A DNA stretch of 64,000 nt from Prostheceraeus crozeri (GCA_907163375.1 CAJQUW010003387.1:363166-427165); one strand, 5' to 3'. Positions 12,232-24,710 are shown, counted from the stretch's first letter. Program-made: numbers and translations. The notes: generated by a model from the letters alone, not told the origin.

Positions 12232-15200
12232 AAGTTGGGGCATGGATCCCCGATGAAAAGCTTGCAATTGCACATGTGACTGCTTCTAACCCAATGATTT
12301 AGCCGTTGACAAGTGTATCTAGGTGAAAATGCGTGCGATTTGTGTGGTACTAATATGAACTGCATGAAACTTTACTTCCATTCTAGACGTTTTGTTGTTG
12401 CCAATTTCAATGTCCATGAGGCGCTTTTGTTTCAATATCCATGTCCGCTCTAATCCTTAATTAAAAACTGTCGGATTTTTATTGCTCTGACTACCTGAAA
12501 ACATGAACTTGTTCAAATTCGAGCATTTAACAGAGTCTAAGACATTAAATTCCAAAACTTTAAAAATTTTTGAGGCCGACCGGCAGACCGGTTGATTTAA
12601 TTAGACCCATGTCGACCGTTGCCGACATTAAGTCTAGAATAAATTGCCTAGTCAATCATTGCAACATTAAGAGCATTAAAATGTAAGATAATTTGAGAGT
12701 ATCTTGACGCATTTTTTGTGACATAAGCATTGCGAGCTGTGACAGTTAAAAAATGAATCCTGGCAACTTACACTGCATATGCATGCAGTTCAAACCCTAC
12801 TTTATCAGTGACATAGCTTCCAGAATCCCATATTCTGGTCTGTGTCAATTTTGAAAGCATCGTGAATTCCTGAGTCCATCTATTATGAAATTATTCCAGA
12901 TCTTGGATAATTACATGGGATAGTTTATATGACACGTAGAGCTTAGAGCTGCAATGAATTTTGGATTTCAATGCAACCTTGGGCCTACTACCAGAAAATT
13001 TGACATTGGATCGTGGATAATAAGATAAGTTAACGGTACGCGACAAATTTTAATTTACGTCACACACGGACATTCACTAAGATGAAAACGTGATAACAAG
13101 TGTGGCGAGCTCATTGTTCCAGACTCGTATGTCTGAGCTCGCGGTCATCAATAAACTCAAAAGATTTGAAATTAGACTGTCGTGGAGAGAGTTCTTAATT
13201 GACGTCGCAAATCACTAGAATTCCCTCACAAGTAAAGACCTGTGGAGGCGAGATATACGTGTAGATATAAGCATAGATTGTTATTGAATCAATGCCCCTG
13301 TAGGTCATTATTTTGATTGTCTGTGATCAATTTGCTTGTGTTTGATTGACTTTGAAAATACAGTTAACATTATCATAAATTGTAAAGTAGGCCTACAACT
13401 CATTAGACTAGTAAATAAGTCATTAAGCGTATTACTGCTTATCGCACAAAACATGTTATCAAAGTAAGAATAATTACATCACATAATAGTGTATTGTAAA
13501 AGGTAACTCTTGCTCATGCAGAGTTATGTACCAGTAGGCCTTGTATTCATGCATTTCATATATGCCATGTGGGTCTAATGGCTAATTGTGTCTAATGGCA
13601 TAAGTTAACCAAATAATGTGGGTCGATCAAAGCCTTAACCAACCGGTGCAGAGGCGCCAACCACCGTCCTATCCCCGACCAGCTGGTTTTTAATAGCCCC
13701 GCCACCGACGGGCACGTTTTGAATGGCGCCGGCCGCCAAAAACACGACCGGTTCCAACCCTGATAAATACCATAGAAATCCGACACTCAATGATATTAAA
13801 GCGCTACAACGGACATACGCATTGAAAACAATGCTTTTCGTCATAGACTTACAGTCCGCTTCCCAAATCGCTGCATACCACGGAAAGTTCTTTCATCTTT
13901 TGCGGATTGGAAAAAAATAAGATATTTTTCAAGTACACGTCCAAGGGTTATATTTTGCAGATGATGAAGCATTGCGCTCATGATTCTGCGTCAGCATGCT
14001 TGCTACAGAGGATACTTGTTTCCAGTAGAAGATTTTCTGAGCTAGACAAAGTAAGGGAACATTAGAGTACGAGTGAATTTCCACCTACTGACACAGTCGA
14101 CATCATTCATCGAATATGTCCTGATTTTTCATTGATATCTGACTCGCTTTCTTCCTACTTTGTTACTGATAGGTATGTAATCGCACGGTCAATTCAACTT
14201 GTGCATGATAAGGAAAATACATGAACAGATTATGTTTCAGGAGATGCTGTTTTTGTCTATTGATTGAGTTTTCGAGGAGAGTGACTTTTGACACATGGAC
14301 ATAATATCATTTACAATGACATGTTCAAAAAATCTTGGCAGCACCTTGAATCTAGATCTATGAAGATTTACTTGCATTTTCACATGAACATTCTCATACG
14401 ATGATGAAAATCATCCCAGAGGACATTTATAATAGAATATAATGCTTACTAATTTAAATTATGAATTGAAGTAGTCCTGATGAGGACTGATGGCGTTCTC
14501 CAATCCGCAAGTGTACAGATTCAATGCTACTGTAACCATTGGATTAATCAGTTCTTAAAAGAACTCAATGGAGCTTTCTCGTGGCAACGAATTAAAATTG
14601 ATCAGTTTTGGCCCAATATCTGGTAAAAATGGAAATCTTAAGACTTGTAACACTACTCATTCTTGCTGTTAATATACTAATTCCATAGATTCCAAACACT
14701 GCCGCATACATGTCCAAAACAGACATCTAATATACCTTACCGACTACAGATGCTGGTAGTGGAAATAGAATAAGACAATGGTCACCATAGGTTAAGGAAA
14801 TTAAAAATGGATATTATAAAACAACAGGAGATAGATGGATAAAAATTGGAAAAGTGGAGGTAAAACATGGAAATGCAATGATGCTACTATACCGATTACA
14901 AGTGAACTAATGCTACACTATATGTGACACTGCACATGGTGGATAATGGTAATAGTGGATAAGTGGAAAGTGGATAATGGCGGCAAACAATAGAACTAGA
15001 ATGACACTCTACTACACCGAAAGCAATGAAACTATACACACTATACCTAAGACTGCACATGGAAAATACTATTTCTTCACTTGAATTTGTTATCGCCAGT
15101 TTCTTAATCCGTCTATAATACTTTATGTAATCCCACATTTCTTCATTTGAAATACAATACATCGATCACTACTTGAGCTACCGATTAAGAGATATAAAAC

Positions 15201-16985
15201 ATTGCAGTCCGTCAGTCATCAGCAGATACTCGTCTAGTTGTGTTTCGACTCCTAACCTGAACACTCAAACCCAGACGAGCGGGGTCCCACAGATAGTGGC
15301 TGACATGAAATATTGCAAATATGTTTCTTTGAATATGTTATTGTTAATGAAGCTTCGCACATGTGCCAAAATCTAGCTCATTCTCAATAACTCAATCAGC
15401 AAATAGAGGCAGCATTTTCACAAGTAGAATAACTGCTCATGTGTTTTCATTATCCTACAAGTTGAATTTAGCCCCACATATCAAAGAGTGGCGATGTAAG
15501 AATACATGTAGAACAAGTCAGATATCACCGGAATATCAGAAATATACTTCAGATGAATGCGCGCTCAATCGAGTGCGAAATTTAATATAATCACGTTGTT
15601 TTGCGCTCGATAGAGTACGGAAATTGAAAGTCGCGCTCAGTCGCAGTAAATGCCAACGGGAAAATAGGTGCGATCGCGTGAGATCGCAGTTGAAGAAATT
15701 ATGCGTGAATAAACGCGAGCGAGCACGGACTGGTTGCTAGTGCATTCTCATTAAATTTAATCGTGAGCTCATGAATGATTGATTACTAAATTTATTCACT
15801 TGGCCTATCGAGACACTGGGATTAGAATACAGTGCGGCTTACCAGTGCTTCTATTATTCCCTCCCGCATATTCCAATTTTTCCAAATTCATTAAATTTCG
15901 TCAAACTTGATCATATTGGATTTAGAATAGACCTGATCCGTCACAGAGTGACAGGAAAAACCCACTGGGAAGTCCTACTTGAACCCGGGGATGAAGGATT
16001 GGTCCCTTCTGGATACTCATTTAGAATTCAAGCTACAGCTGTGATCATGAACATCGTAAGGGATTGTTGTCTACAGACAAACTAATGACGAGCAGTTCTC
16101 TAATTCTGATGCTGTAAATGCTCTACAAGTCAGAGGAATTTTGCACACTCTACACTTTTGCGACAGCAGTGAGGCTGTCGTTAGGAGCAAGAGAAGATCG
16201 TTGACGATGTACCACTCACGGGTGTCAACAAAAAAAGGTTGGTGGCGGGAATAGAAGTACCGCACCTGGCATGCCAAATTAAGTGAAGCAAATAGTGATT
16301 GGAAGTTTGCTGCTTCATAATTGATCTGATCATTCATGCCGGCACTCGACTGTCCTCCTGTCATCATTGATTGAATTGTAAAAATTTTGTCGATCCCCAT
16401 ATCGGACGCAAGCGTCAGCAATTACGGCGTGAAGAACTGCTATTGTTTGCGAGCAGGTGCAGACAGGCAGCTTAGTCTGCAGATCAGAGATTCGAAATTT
16501 TCTGACATCTACCGAGGGAAATGATGACTGACCAAATAAGTGTGGGAATAAGACAAATTTGAAGTTTGCCAGTGAACGGATGGGACGATCTTGATAAAAC
16601 TTACATATTCTTGGAGCTGATAACGCTAAAATTCTTTTGAACCCAAACTGGAAAACGCCAGATTAATTCTATAAAAGCTATTAAAGTGTGTGTATTTGAC
16701 CGCTAGAAGCATTGCTAATGCGATAGTAAGCGCAAAATCAAGTAAAATGCTGTTCTAAATGCTGTCGAAATTTGAAAAAAAATGTCATCTGGAAGCTTGA
16801 CACGAGCCTAATTCAATGGTGACAATCATAATTTTCTGCATTCCGTGGTTTCGTCTGTAGGCATCGGTGAATGAATTGACCAAAAATTCATACTTTTAAG
16901 TCTGCTGACCACAACTGACCAGACACAGCCTAAATGCTCTGTCAATTAAAAGTACTGAAATTGATTTAGATGATATATTTTCGAA
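12232..16985. other. long gene-free stretch
   Basis: About 4.7 kb without a supportable gene. Open frames are short and featureless. 13620-13770 is a GC-rich island in AT-rich DNA (CGGCCGCC, GGCGCCGG) with overlapping open frames on both strands but no signature. 16071-16421 (minus) is a 116-codon frame without features. No introns or exons can be assigned with confidence. Confidence 0.4.
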
Positions 16986-16994
16986 AACATCTAC

Positions 16995-17215
16995 AGTCTC
17001 CGTTGCACAGTAGCTTAGTGCTTGGCTTAGCGATCTTCCGATTCAGTTGTCGAGCCCAGAAAGTGTTATTGGACGTCTGTAGGAAGGGCGTTCGGGCTAA
17101 TGGACCACAACTCTTCTGATAGAAGTCTCACTATATTAGTACTGTCCAAGCCTCCAGCTTGTGTGAGCAATAAAATCATCATCAAGTCATCATTTAGTTC
17201 AGCTTTCAAACATAG
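16995..17215 (+). mobile_element. tRNA-derived SINE candidate
   Basis: A stretch with a pol III-like A box (TAGCTTAGTGC near 17013) and a degenerate B box (GTTGTCGAGCCC near 17045) about 35 bp later. It is followed by an unrelated body and an A/T-rich tail ending in AATAAAATCATCATCA. This layout (tRNA-like head, body, simple tail) is that of a SINE. The B box is imperfect and I could not define target-site duplications. Confidence 0.5.
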
Positions 17216-17907
17216 GAAAATATTAATACGCATATGTATAAGTAATTAAGCACTTAAATTACTATGCAGAATTTTGAAATACATTGCAGTTTATGTTTCG
17301 CCAAAACCTGCTTCTAAACAAACTCTGATTGGTTTAGAATCTCCTTACTTCGTGCTCATTTCTTTGTGTAGCTCCACATACCACATCGTTGAATGTACAT
17401 GCATTTCAGTTTTTTTAAATGTATTGAAATCAAGACCAGCGTCTAATTAGGCATTTGAATGGCTCAAATTTCAAATTGCATGGTGTCAGGAATCAATTGC
17501 GCAGCAAAGGCCCTTGGTCTGGAAGCACGCCTATAGCCACTGTTCATGCCTATATTAAAATGCGATTGATCTTTCAATTGAAACATATATTTTTCAAATT
17601 TATGTCGCATGTTGTAATTATATTATATACAACACAAATGTCAAAGCAATGTTTCACAATGTTTGCATTTATTCAACTTTCCGATGTTTCACTCATACAC
17701 CTGATGAGCTCAGTATTAAAAATCGTTCATCCTAGGGCTTATTCCCATTTTTACTGGATAAAAGTTAGCCATGTTTAATACACATTGAAATATTATCAAA
17801 CATCTTTCATCTCTGGAAATATTCTGCATTTGCATCCTTTCCAATTAAATGAGCGCATCATGAATATAATATCAACAAGCAAATGTCTATTACATGATAC
17901 ATTCTGT
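17216..17907. other. gene-free stretch
   Basis: AT-rich, with short open frames only (the longest 107 codons at 17455, featureless). Confidence 0.4.
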
Positions 17908-18170
17908 CATTATTACCTTACGGAGATAGGAAAAATAGTCGTGCGTCGTTTGCGGATTGCTCTGAATTCCTTCAAAATGCTCCGATCGTCACGATTCCTT
18001 CAGATTCAAAGAATTCAGATCATTGCGCAAAAGTTCTCTCGATGATGTTGGTCGCTCCGATCATTATTAAAAAAGTTAGTAGGCTCACGAAAAAACGTTC
18101 ACAAACTTCTCTGTAGAACTTGACATCGACTGTGTCTCTTTGCTGTGTGATCCGGTTGATAACAAATTTC
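17908..18170 (+). repeat. dispersed repeat family A, copy 3
   Basis: The longest copy along with 650-925. It carries the ATTACCTTACGGAGATAGG start, the GAATTC pair, and the TTCTCTGTAGAACTTGACATCG tail that copy 2 lacks. Confidence 0.7.
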
Positions 18171-18334
18171 CTGCTTTTAATGTATGCGCGAAGAGAAATT
18201 ACTCTAAAGACAAATTCACTACTTACTGTTTCGCAAAATGCTATTGGAAAGAGATGTGCAACCTTAATAATTTAATAGATCTTATTTTTATGCTAAATGT
18301 TATTATATATAACTACTGATGTTACTAAATCAAA

Positions 18335-19345
18335 TAAATTGAATGATAATAATAATACTATGAGAACATGAGAACCGAAGCCTTACAGAGCATATATGTA
18401 CAAGGCAGCAACAACGACCCACTGCTGGCGGTGGCAAGAGCTGGTGACTTGTATAGGCAACGACAAGAGACCCTCGAAGACTGGAAGAAGAAGACAGTAG
18501 AAGATCGATATCAAGGTTGGAAAAACAAAGCACTATATGGGCAATATACAAGACAGATGGATGAAATTACATCAAAGAAGGTATGTTACAGCTGGCTAAG
18601 AACGGTGAATCTCAAGATTGAGACAGAAGCGTTGCTCACTGCTGCTCAAGATCAAGTACTGAACACCAAAGCCCATGCAACATATATCCTGAAAACAAGT
18701 GTAGATCCAAAGTGCTGAATGTGCAAGTCCTCAGATGAAACAGTCTCTCACATCCTCACGGGATGTTCAAAACTTGCAGGGAGTGAATACCTGAAGCGGC
18801 ACAATGAGGTGGCAAGAATCATTCACAGAGACATCAGCATGTGCTATGATCTAAGCGTACCACGAGAGCCATGGCAGCATATGCCCTTGCCAGTAACAGA
18901 AAATAATTCGGTTAAGATCTTGTGGGACTTTGAAATTCGAACGGACAAGAAAATCACAGCACGAAGACCTGACATCGTAATAATAGATAAGGTGAAGAAA
19001 AGAGGATGCATAATTGACATCTCGATACCAGAAGACAGAAATATAACGAACAAAGAAAGAGAGAAGATCGCAAAGTACCTAGACCTGAAACTGGAAATCC
19101 AAAAGTTGTGGAAGATCAAGGTGAAAGTGATCCCTGTTGTCATTGCGGCATTGGGTGCTCACACTCAGAATCTCGTAAAATTCTTGAGAGAAGTACCCGG
19201 ACTTCATCATGTACCTCAGTTACAGAAAGCTGCTCTGTTGGGCAGTGCCTATATCCTCAGACGCATTCTCGATCTCCCTGAATCCTGGTAGGATTCCGAG
19301 ATCCTGGGTTGTAGACCGACCGATGTAGAGGTCGTCTACCAAAAA
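18335..19345 (+). mobile_element. 5'-truncated non-LTR retrotransposon with restriction-like endonuclease
   Basis: The 3' portion of a retrotransposon of the REL-endonuclease group (R2/NeSL/Hero-type layout: zinc knuckle, then PD-(D/E)xK-like nuclease at the C-terminus). The coding part ends at 19291. A short 3' UTR is followed by A(9)TA(10)TAATG, a target-primed-style tail. The 5' end is cut in an AATAATAATA tract near 18345, as expected of incomplete reverse transcription. Confidence 0.85.
18368..19291 (+). pseudogene. C-terminal region of a REL-endonuclease retrotransposon protein
   Basis: Two frames in the same phase are separated only by a TGA at 18716-18718. The first (117 codons) is Lys/Gln-rich and ends within the zinc-knuckle start. 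The second continues with MCKSSDETVSHILTGC (remaining knuckle residues C, H, C), EYLKRHNEVARIIH, then the endonuclease core RRPDIVIIDKVKKRGCIIDI and the conserved KYLDLKLEIQKLW helix. In this family the domain nicks the target for priming. The TGA falls exactly between two knuckle cysteines. No reverse-transcriptase domain remains, so it is dead by truncation. Confidence 0.85.
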
Positions 19346-19715
19346 AAAATAAAAAAAAAATAATGAGGTGTGTATGTTCATAAATTATGAATCGAAGTTA
19401 CAAGTAATTTGGCTCAAGTGAATGTAATTACAAGCTACGTGTAGCTCTGGTCAAACGACATGAATAAGGAAAAAATATTCGGTAACGTCTTTGTGTTGAT
19501 GACTGCGGAAGACAAACGTGACCAGAGTTTGCTAGACGATGGGGTACAAAACGATTCAGAGGATGGTCACGGAGCTGACATTTGCAAAAAAAGTTGCAAA
19601 TAAGAAAATTGCGTCGTTCACGTAGTGGGGGCATGATTGAACACAAACAACCAACGTGGCAAATTATGCGATGAGCGCAATAAACTCCCTCAAGTTTATT
19701 TATAATAGTAGGGGA
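19346..19715. other. gene-free stretch
   Basis: A spacer between two retroelement relics; no signature was seen. Confidence 0.4.
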
Positions 19716-20225
19716 TTAATCACCGAATACAGGGGCTGCGTACATCAACACATACATTACGATGCCATTCAATACAACAATAAGGTCTTTCTTTGAAATA
19801 AATGGTCTGACAACCCTCAAAATGTGGAGTCTCTTATTGACAGAACGTGTGACGATGCAGAAATGACTTTTCCACGAGAGTGTGTCATCCAAAAGTGCGC
19901 CAAGGATTGTTATTGATGAAACCAGTTCTAAGTCCTCATAAGTGGGTTGAATTTCAGTCGTTGCTCTTCCCCTGTTGAAAATCAGCCGTTTGCACTTGGA
20001 CCGATTTGGGTGCATTTTATTCTCTTTGATCGATCTTTCAACGATAGCCAAGTTCTTAGGCACATCGCAATCGCAGCTGATTGACTCTATCAAAGATAGA
20101 TCATCAGCAAACTTACGTAATTCGGCATTAGGAACATCAAAGAAAGGGGATGACATAAATGAGCTGAATCAATACAGTCCCAACACGGAGCCCTGTGGGA
20201 CTCCATATATACTGAATATGCAACA
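19716..20225 (-). pseudogene. reverse-transcriptase fragment 1 (non-LTR type)
   Basis: Read leftwards from about 20215. GVPQGSVLG (20200-20175) is followed by an in-frame stop, then from ATG 20156 a 146-codon frame with the catalytic motif as KFADDLSLIE (YADD/FADD box), then KRLIFNRGRATTE and the thumb-like LSWKSHFCIVTRSVNKRLHILRVVRPFI. This is typical of jockey/CR1-type reverse transcriptases. It is truncated on both sides and nonsense-interrupted. Confidence 0.8.
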
Positions 20226-20237
20226 TTCATTTTAATT

Positions 20238-20640
20238 TCGGTTTTAGAGCAAGTTCGTGCGCGGCATCAGCTGCACGAGTCGCTCTGTATTCGATACATG
20301 CGGGAGCGAAGGGTTCCTTTGTAGGCCCAGGACGCTCACCCAAGACTGAGCCTTGGGGGACGCCGGGAGCAGTAGACTCCTGACCGCAGATGGCCACGGA
20401 TGGCTGCAAGTTGCGAGGAGTCCTTCGTGCCAGACACGGCCACTATCTAGGGCATTCGACCAGCGCTGGGTGACGTTCACGGCCATATCTAAAGTAAGCC
20501 GAACTGGTGGTCCAAGTGTAGCAGTCGTTGATGATCGTTTGTTGTTCTTTGCACCTCCCTTGAGACATGCAGTGATCCCGCGGTGAGTGACAGGCGGAAC
20601 AGCCGCGAGAGGGGGGACACGACGGAGAACCCTGGCGCTG
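20238..20640 (-). pseudogene. reverse-transcriptase fragment 2 (GC-rich)
   Basis: A GC-rich block. On the minus strand it holds a second GVPQGSVLG motif (about 20370-20345) preceded by a degenerate palm region spread over several frames. It directly abuts fragment 1 but differs sharply in base composition, so it came from a different element. It stops before the catalytic Asp pair. Confidence 0.6.
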
Positions 20641-20683
20641 ATGTCGTCAGAAGGAGAAAACTCAAACAACTTAACAATAACTA

Positions 20684-21567
20684 ATAGTCCAGGCAATATA
20701 TATTATAGCACACCACAAATTGCAATAGCTTCAAGAATGGGTTTATCTTGTAGAGAAAAAATCCCTTATCAACATATCAAAAATCTAGGGAAAATCTAGT
20801 TAGTGGAACATTTTGAACTTTCCACTTGAAGTCACGAGTCTTTTCGAGGTATAAATACACGCCTACTCCAATGAAATCGCAGATGTAGATCTGCAGCATC
20901 TGTAACAGCCAATCAGAATGAAAATGCAGCTTTGTCTCACTATTTGCATTTGACTTCCGCATGGCTCTCACCAATGGCAACTATGTTTTCTGAATTATGT
21001 CCTTTCCAAGCGGTTAGATTTCTCAGTTACCACTTCAATAATGCTTGTAACTATCTGCAAATGCAAACGATGCAGATTTCCACAAATCTGCGAGTTTTAC
21101 TATGAATAAACCATTACTTTCTGCAACTACGGTCTTGTGAAAACGCATAGCTGTTCAAGCTGCTAGGTCAAAAATGCGCTTATGCACCCATATCTTGTAG
21201 AATACTTTCCTAGGTATCTGTAGGGTGCAAATTGATAAAGATTTGTATACATGTAAGTTAGGTCACAGATTTTCATCTTTTTCATCAATAAGGGAAGCAT
21301 TTTTGTAAATACTCTCATGTGAATATGCATAGAAATTCAAGCATCTCTATCAAAAGCACGCTTCCTCACACTTATAACCTAATACACATTCTGACGTACC
21401 TGTTGATGTAGACTGATGCAAATTTGTATTTGTTCAAGGTGTTCCACTGACTAGATTTTCCTAGATTTTTGATATTTTAAAAAGGGATTTTTCCCTACAA
21501 GATAAACCCACTGTTATTGCAATTTGTGGCAGGTTGCAGTGTAATTCGCTGTAGATTGCCTGAACTA
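20684..21567. mobile_element. element with ~120 bp terminal inverted repeats
   Basis: Left end TAGTCCAGGCAATATA, right end ATTGCCTGAACTA. Inverted arms span about 20684-20812 and 21428-21567, with landmarks CACAAATTGCAATA, GGGTTTATCTTGTAG and AAATCTAG facing their complements. The ~600 bp interior has no coding signature. Non-autonomous. Confidence 0.75.
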
Positions 21568-22393
21568 TGACGACAAAAGACAACTCATGACACCCAAATG
21601 ACATATATGATTCGATATGCTCATTTGTAAGCCCTAGAACCGATGGCGCGAATAGAAATTGCGCTATTGACAAAATCAGTACTTACTGTTGCGCAAATTG
21701 TAATTGAACAGAGATGTGTAAACCTGGCATCGTGAATTTTTAATTGACTTTCTAATATAGTGATGTAGAAAGCTGAAGTAATCACAATGAGCCCAAGCGG
21801 AATACTTGCGTGCAGATAAGTTACATAATGCAGCATTGAGAAGAAAGTTAGAAATTTTTGTGGGCAAGATCTGTTTTACACAAAGAAAATCACCGGGAAA
21901 TTATTGCGGAGTGTTATTTTCGAAGTATTATTACGCTTGACTGGATCGGCTTAAAATTCAATTCTATTCGTCCTGATGATCTCTCCGCTTTCCTCCGACC
22001 TTGGGTCACCGCCCGTCTGCTGGTTGGGCGTTTATCATCGCTGCCCTGAATTCTTCAAGTTGTTAGCTTCAACACTATCTGCTAAATTCAGGATTATATG
22101 CTTTATTTCTGAATTAGCAAATCCTAAATTCATCATTTCTATAGCCTCGACCCTACGCGATTGTTTATCCTTTCTCCCTTACAAATTTCTATCAGGAAAT
22201 TCAAAGCACCAATGTTTAGAGATTCCAATTATTGTTGAAATGAAATGTAAATATAACAGAGGTCAACATGATGATCACCGGAGATGCCACGAGAGAGACG
22301 GAATGATTATGCAACAATATTTAAATTCTGCAATGTCTTGTTGGATGCAATTGTCTGAATGGACGGAAATACCTAATGGAAGTGCAGAAACCT
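21568..22393. other. gene-free stretch downstream of the GPCR
   Basis: A 158-codon plus-strand frame (21976-22452) overlaps the receptor 3' end in antisense and shows no domain. I see no other feature. Confidence 0.4.
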
Positions 22394-23815
22394 TCAAAGA
22401 TTTGTTTCTGCTAGGTTTGTCGTTTCAATATTGTTTCCTCGAGAATCTTTAAGTTTGGCAATGACAGGATGAATCGGTTGACTGGCAATACAAAGTCGTG
22501 ATGCCGATCCACACGAGGAGGGAGAATGTCCTCCTTGATGCTCACTTCTTCGTCTGTTCTCAAAGCGCTTTCTGTCACAGTTCGAATACAACATTAGCTT
22601 CAGTTCATGTCGAAATCGACGACCGTATAAAAGATATAGCAGAAAGTTAATACAATGGCTAATATAAAGAAGAGTGACAGTTGATTGAAAGATGAGCGCA
22701 AACAGGAAATATTTATGCGGCTGCTGTCTCGTAAAGCTGACAATGAAAAAGTGGAATATTCCGTCAGAGGCCATGAAGATAGCGTAAGGTGCGTAGCATA
22801 CCAGGAAGGTAACATTAATGGCAACAATAAGCGGAAATAACCGACGATTTTCACGGCGACCACACGCTACGTTTAGTACTTGAATATTTTGTTGCTGAAC
22901 TGTATCAGATGAAGTTGAATTCAATCTAATGGAATGTTTTCCGCACATCATTTGCGGGGCTGTCATCACTCTTCGATACATGAAAACGTTCAGGATAAGG
23001 AGAGATGGGTAAGGAATACCGACGCGAAAAAGGAGATCTAACCAACTAAAGACGGTCCAGAAACGGCGATTGTATATAAGTGCACAGAGTTGACCAGAGG
23101 GCATTTTGAATAACTCAGCCCGCCATAGAATAACCGAATTCTTAACCAGACAAGCGAGTCCGCATGATACCACTGCTATCAGGGTACGTGAGTTGCTACA
23201 CAGTTTCGGAGAGCAGAAAGGAGAATTGATTATTATCAGACATCGATTGACATTAGCCAAGACTAGAAGCCAGACGGCAAAATCGGCAGTGAAATACTCC
23301 AAACATAGCAATAGTTTACACAGCACTGGGCCCCCGATAGTCTGGAGATCCACAGAAAATGTAAACTTGATCCAGTAACGCAGAGCACTGAGAAGAAGAA
23401 CGCCGCTGTCAGCTACTGATAAAACAGCCAAACAAAGATAGGTTGAATTTCGCCGACTCATTCTCTGACGTAAAATGGTGACCAGAGCACAACCATTACA
23501 CAAAAGCCCGGCGATTATGAGCACGGGATACAAGTACACGCATTGATAAGTCCTCCAGCGATGGGCTGGGATATCTATTTTCTCAAAGCTGGATTGAATG
23601 TCCGTGGCATTTGAGGTAGAGATCGAAGAAGAAATCGCTGATCTAGGGGATAAGAAAAAGAAATAAGCAGCCAAAAAATGGATCACTTGGATGAAAATCC
23701 CCAAACCGAGGACGCAAGCGCCGAAGCGAAGCATCATCCAGATCGGCCGGCAAATTGAATGGGAACTGCCGGAGATTTCTTCCCATATAGCAGCCTGACG
23801 AAGCGTAGTCGACAA
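22394..23815 (-). CDS. rhodopsin-class (class A) G-protein-coupled receptor, single exon
   Basis: 473 codons with no intron. Seven hydrophobic segments follow an ~90-residue N-terminus that includes an extra hydrophobic stretch (LRFGACVLGLGIFIQVIHF) and an Asn-Ala-Thr glycosylation site. TM1 YPVLIIAGLLCNGCALVTIL has the conserved Asn; TM2 LAVLSVADSGVLLL has the L-xxx-AD motif; TM3 ends in NRCLIIINS, an altered DRY; TM6 has CYAPYA for CWxP; TM7 has CINFLLYLLYGRRFRHEL, a NPxxY variant followed by basic helix 8. The pattern resembles invertebrate peptide receptors, but the ligand cannot be told. The tail is Ser- and Arg-rich. The start is the first ATG; an internal Met near residue 27 is possible. 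The only intact conventional host gene seen. Confidence 0.9.
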   Translation of the reverse strand: MSTTLRQAAIWEEISGSSHSICRPIWMMLRFGACVLGLGIFIQVIHFLAAYFFFLSPRSAISSSISTSNATDIQSSFEKIDIPAHRWRTYQCVYLYPVLIIAGLLCNGCALVTILRQRMSRRNSTYLCLAVLSVADSGVLLLSALRYWIKFTFSVDLQTIGGPVLCKLLLCLEYFTADFAVWLLVLANVNRCLIIINSPFCSPKLCSNSRTLIAVVSCGLACLVKNSVILWRAELFKMPSGQLCALIYNRRFWTVFSWLDLLFRVGIPYPSLLILNVFMYRRVMTAPQMMCGKHSIRLNSTSSDTVQQQNIQVLNVACGRRENRRLFPLIVAINVTFLVCYAPYAIFMASDGIFHFFIVSFTRQQPHKYFLFALIFQSTVTLLYISHCINFLLYLLYGRRFRHELKLMLYSNCDRKRFENRRRSEHQGGHSPSSCGSASRLCIASQPIHPVIAKLKDSRGNNIETTNLAETNL

Positions 23816-24710
23816 ATGACAATTGGCGATGCAGAATGAAGTTCAACGCGGGCATACGTGTGGGAGAAGCGTTCAACGCTTTGCATTTTAATTACATATC
23901 CTGAATGGTAGCCTTGTCACGGCATTTTAATAATTAATTTAAGTTCAGGAAAACCCTTCCCAAGGCAACAGATCCTAAATTCTATCTGAATTCAATCGGA
24001 GAGAGCAAATAGTTTGGAACATATTTTTATCTGCTATTAGATATTTATAGACGGATTGACGCACAAGATGATATTATTAATTTCACAGAAATGTGATTGT
24101 CCTCCATTGAACACCGCCTACTTTTGAGTCTTTAGTTCAATTTTTGATGGAATACTTTTAATATATTGTTAATGCAGTTATGATAGCTGATCCTGTAAAT
24201 AGCTTAGTCATCGGCTGCTCTAAATGTCATAAACAATAGGCATTGTGCTTCAATTCTTGAACTTTGTTCTACAATAATGTGATATCAACACAATATAAAT
24301 TGGACAGCAACGCCTTGCTCGACTGCACAAACTTTACTTGCATACCACTTTCATCTCGTGGAAGACTGAAACTGATGATAGAACACTGAAATGTCAATCC
24401 AGTTTGCACTTACATCTCTGCTAATATTCCAATTGAAGATTGAATGACAGTGCAAGATAAACAAGCTTGAAACATTAATAACGGCTGCCGAGCAAAAGGT
24501 TAGAAGCATACATAGAAAGCAAAAGTCAAGAAAGTAGGATCAAATTATCTCCTTAATTGTCTTTTTTACCTGGACGATGCTAGACCTTCATTGACATGAA
24601 GTTTAGCAGCAAAGGAGAAATGAAATTTGTTCAAAGCACTTCAAGTTGATCTCCTGTGAAGTTTCACCCTTTCACAGACAATGCAACCGATAATTGATTC
24701 AGTGCTTTGG
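23816..24710. other. gene-free stretch upstream of the GPCR
   Basis: Presumed 5' flank of the receptor. AT-rich; no clear TATA or initiator could be chosen, and no other gene was seen. Confidence 0.4.

Noticed and set aside
13592..13920. GC-rich island with overlapping frames
   Set aside because: Could be a CpG-like patch or an exon, but there are no splice sites or domain to support a gene.
16071..16421. 116-codon minus-strand frame
   Set aside because: No signature, and codon pattern not distinct from flanks.
21976..22452. 158-codon plus-strand frame
   Set aside because: Partly antisense to the GPCR, no domain, no hydrophobic or charged pattern that suggests a protein.
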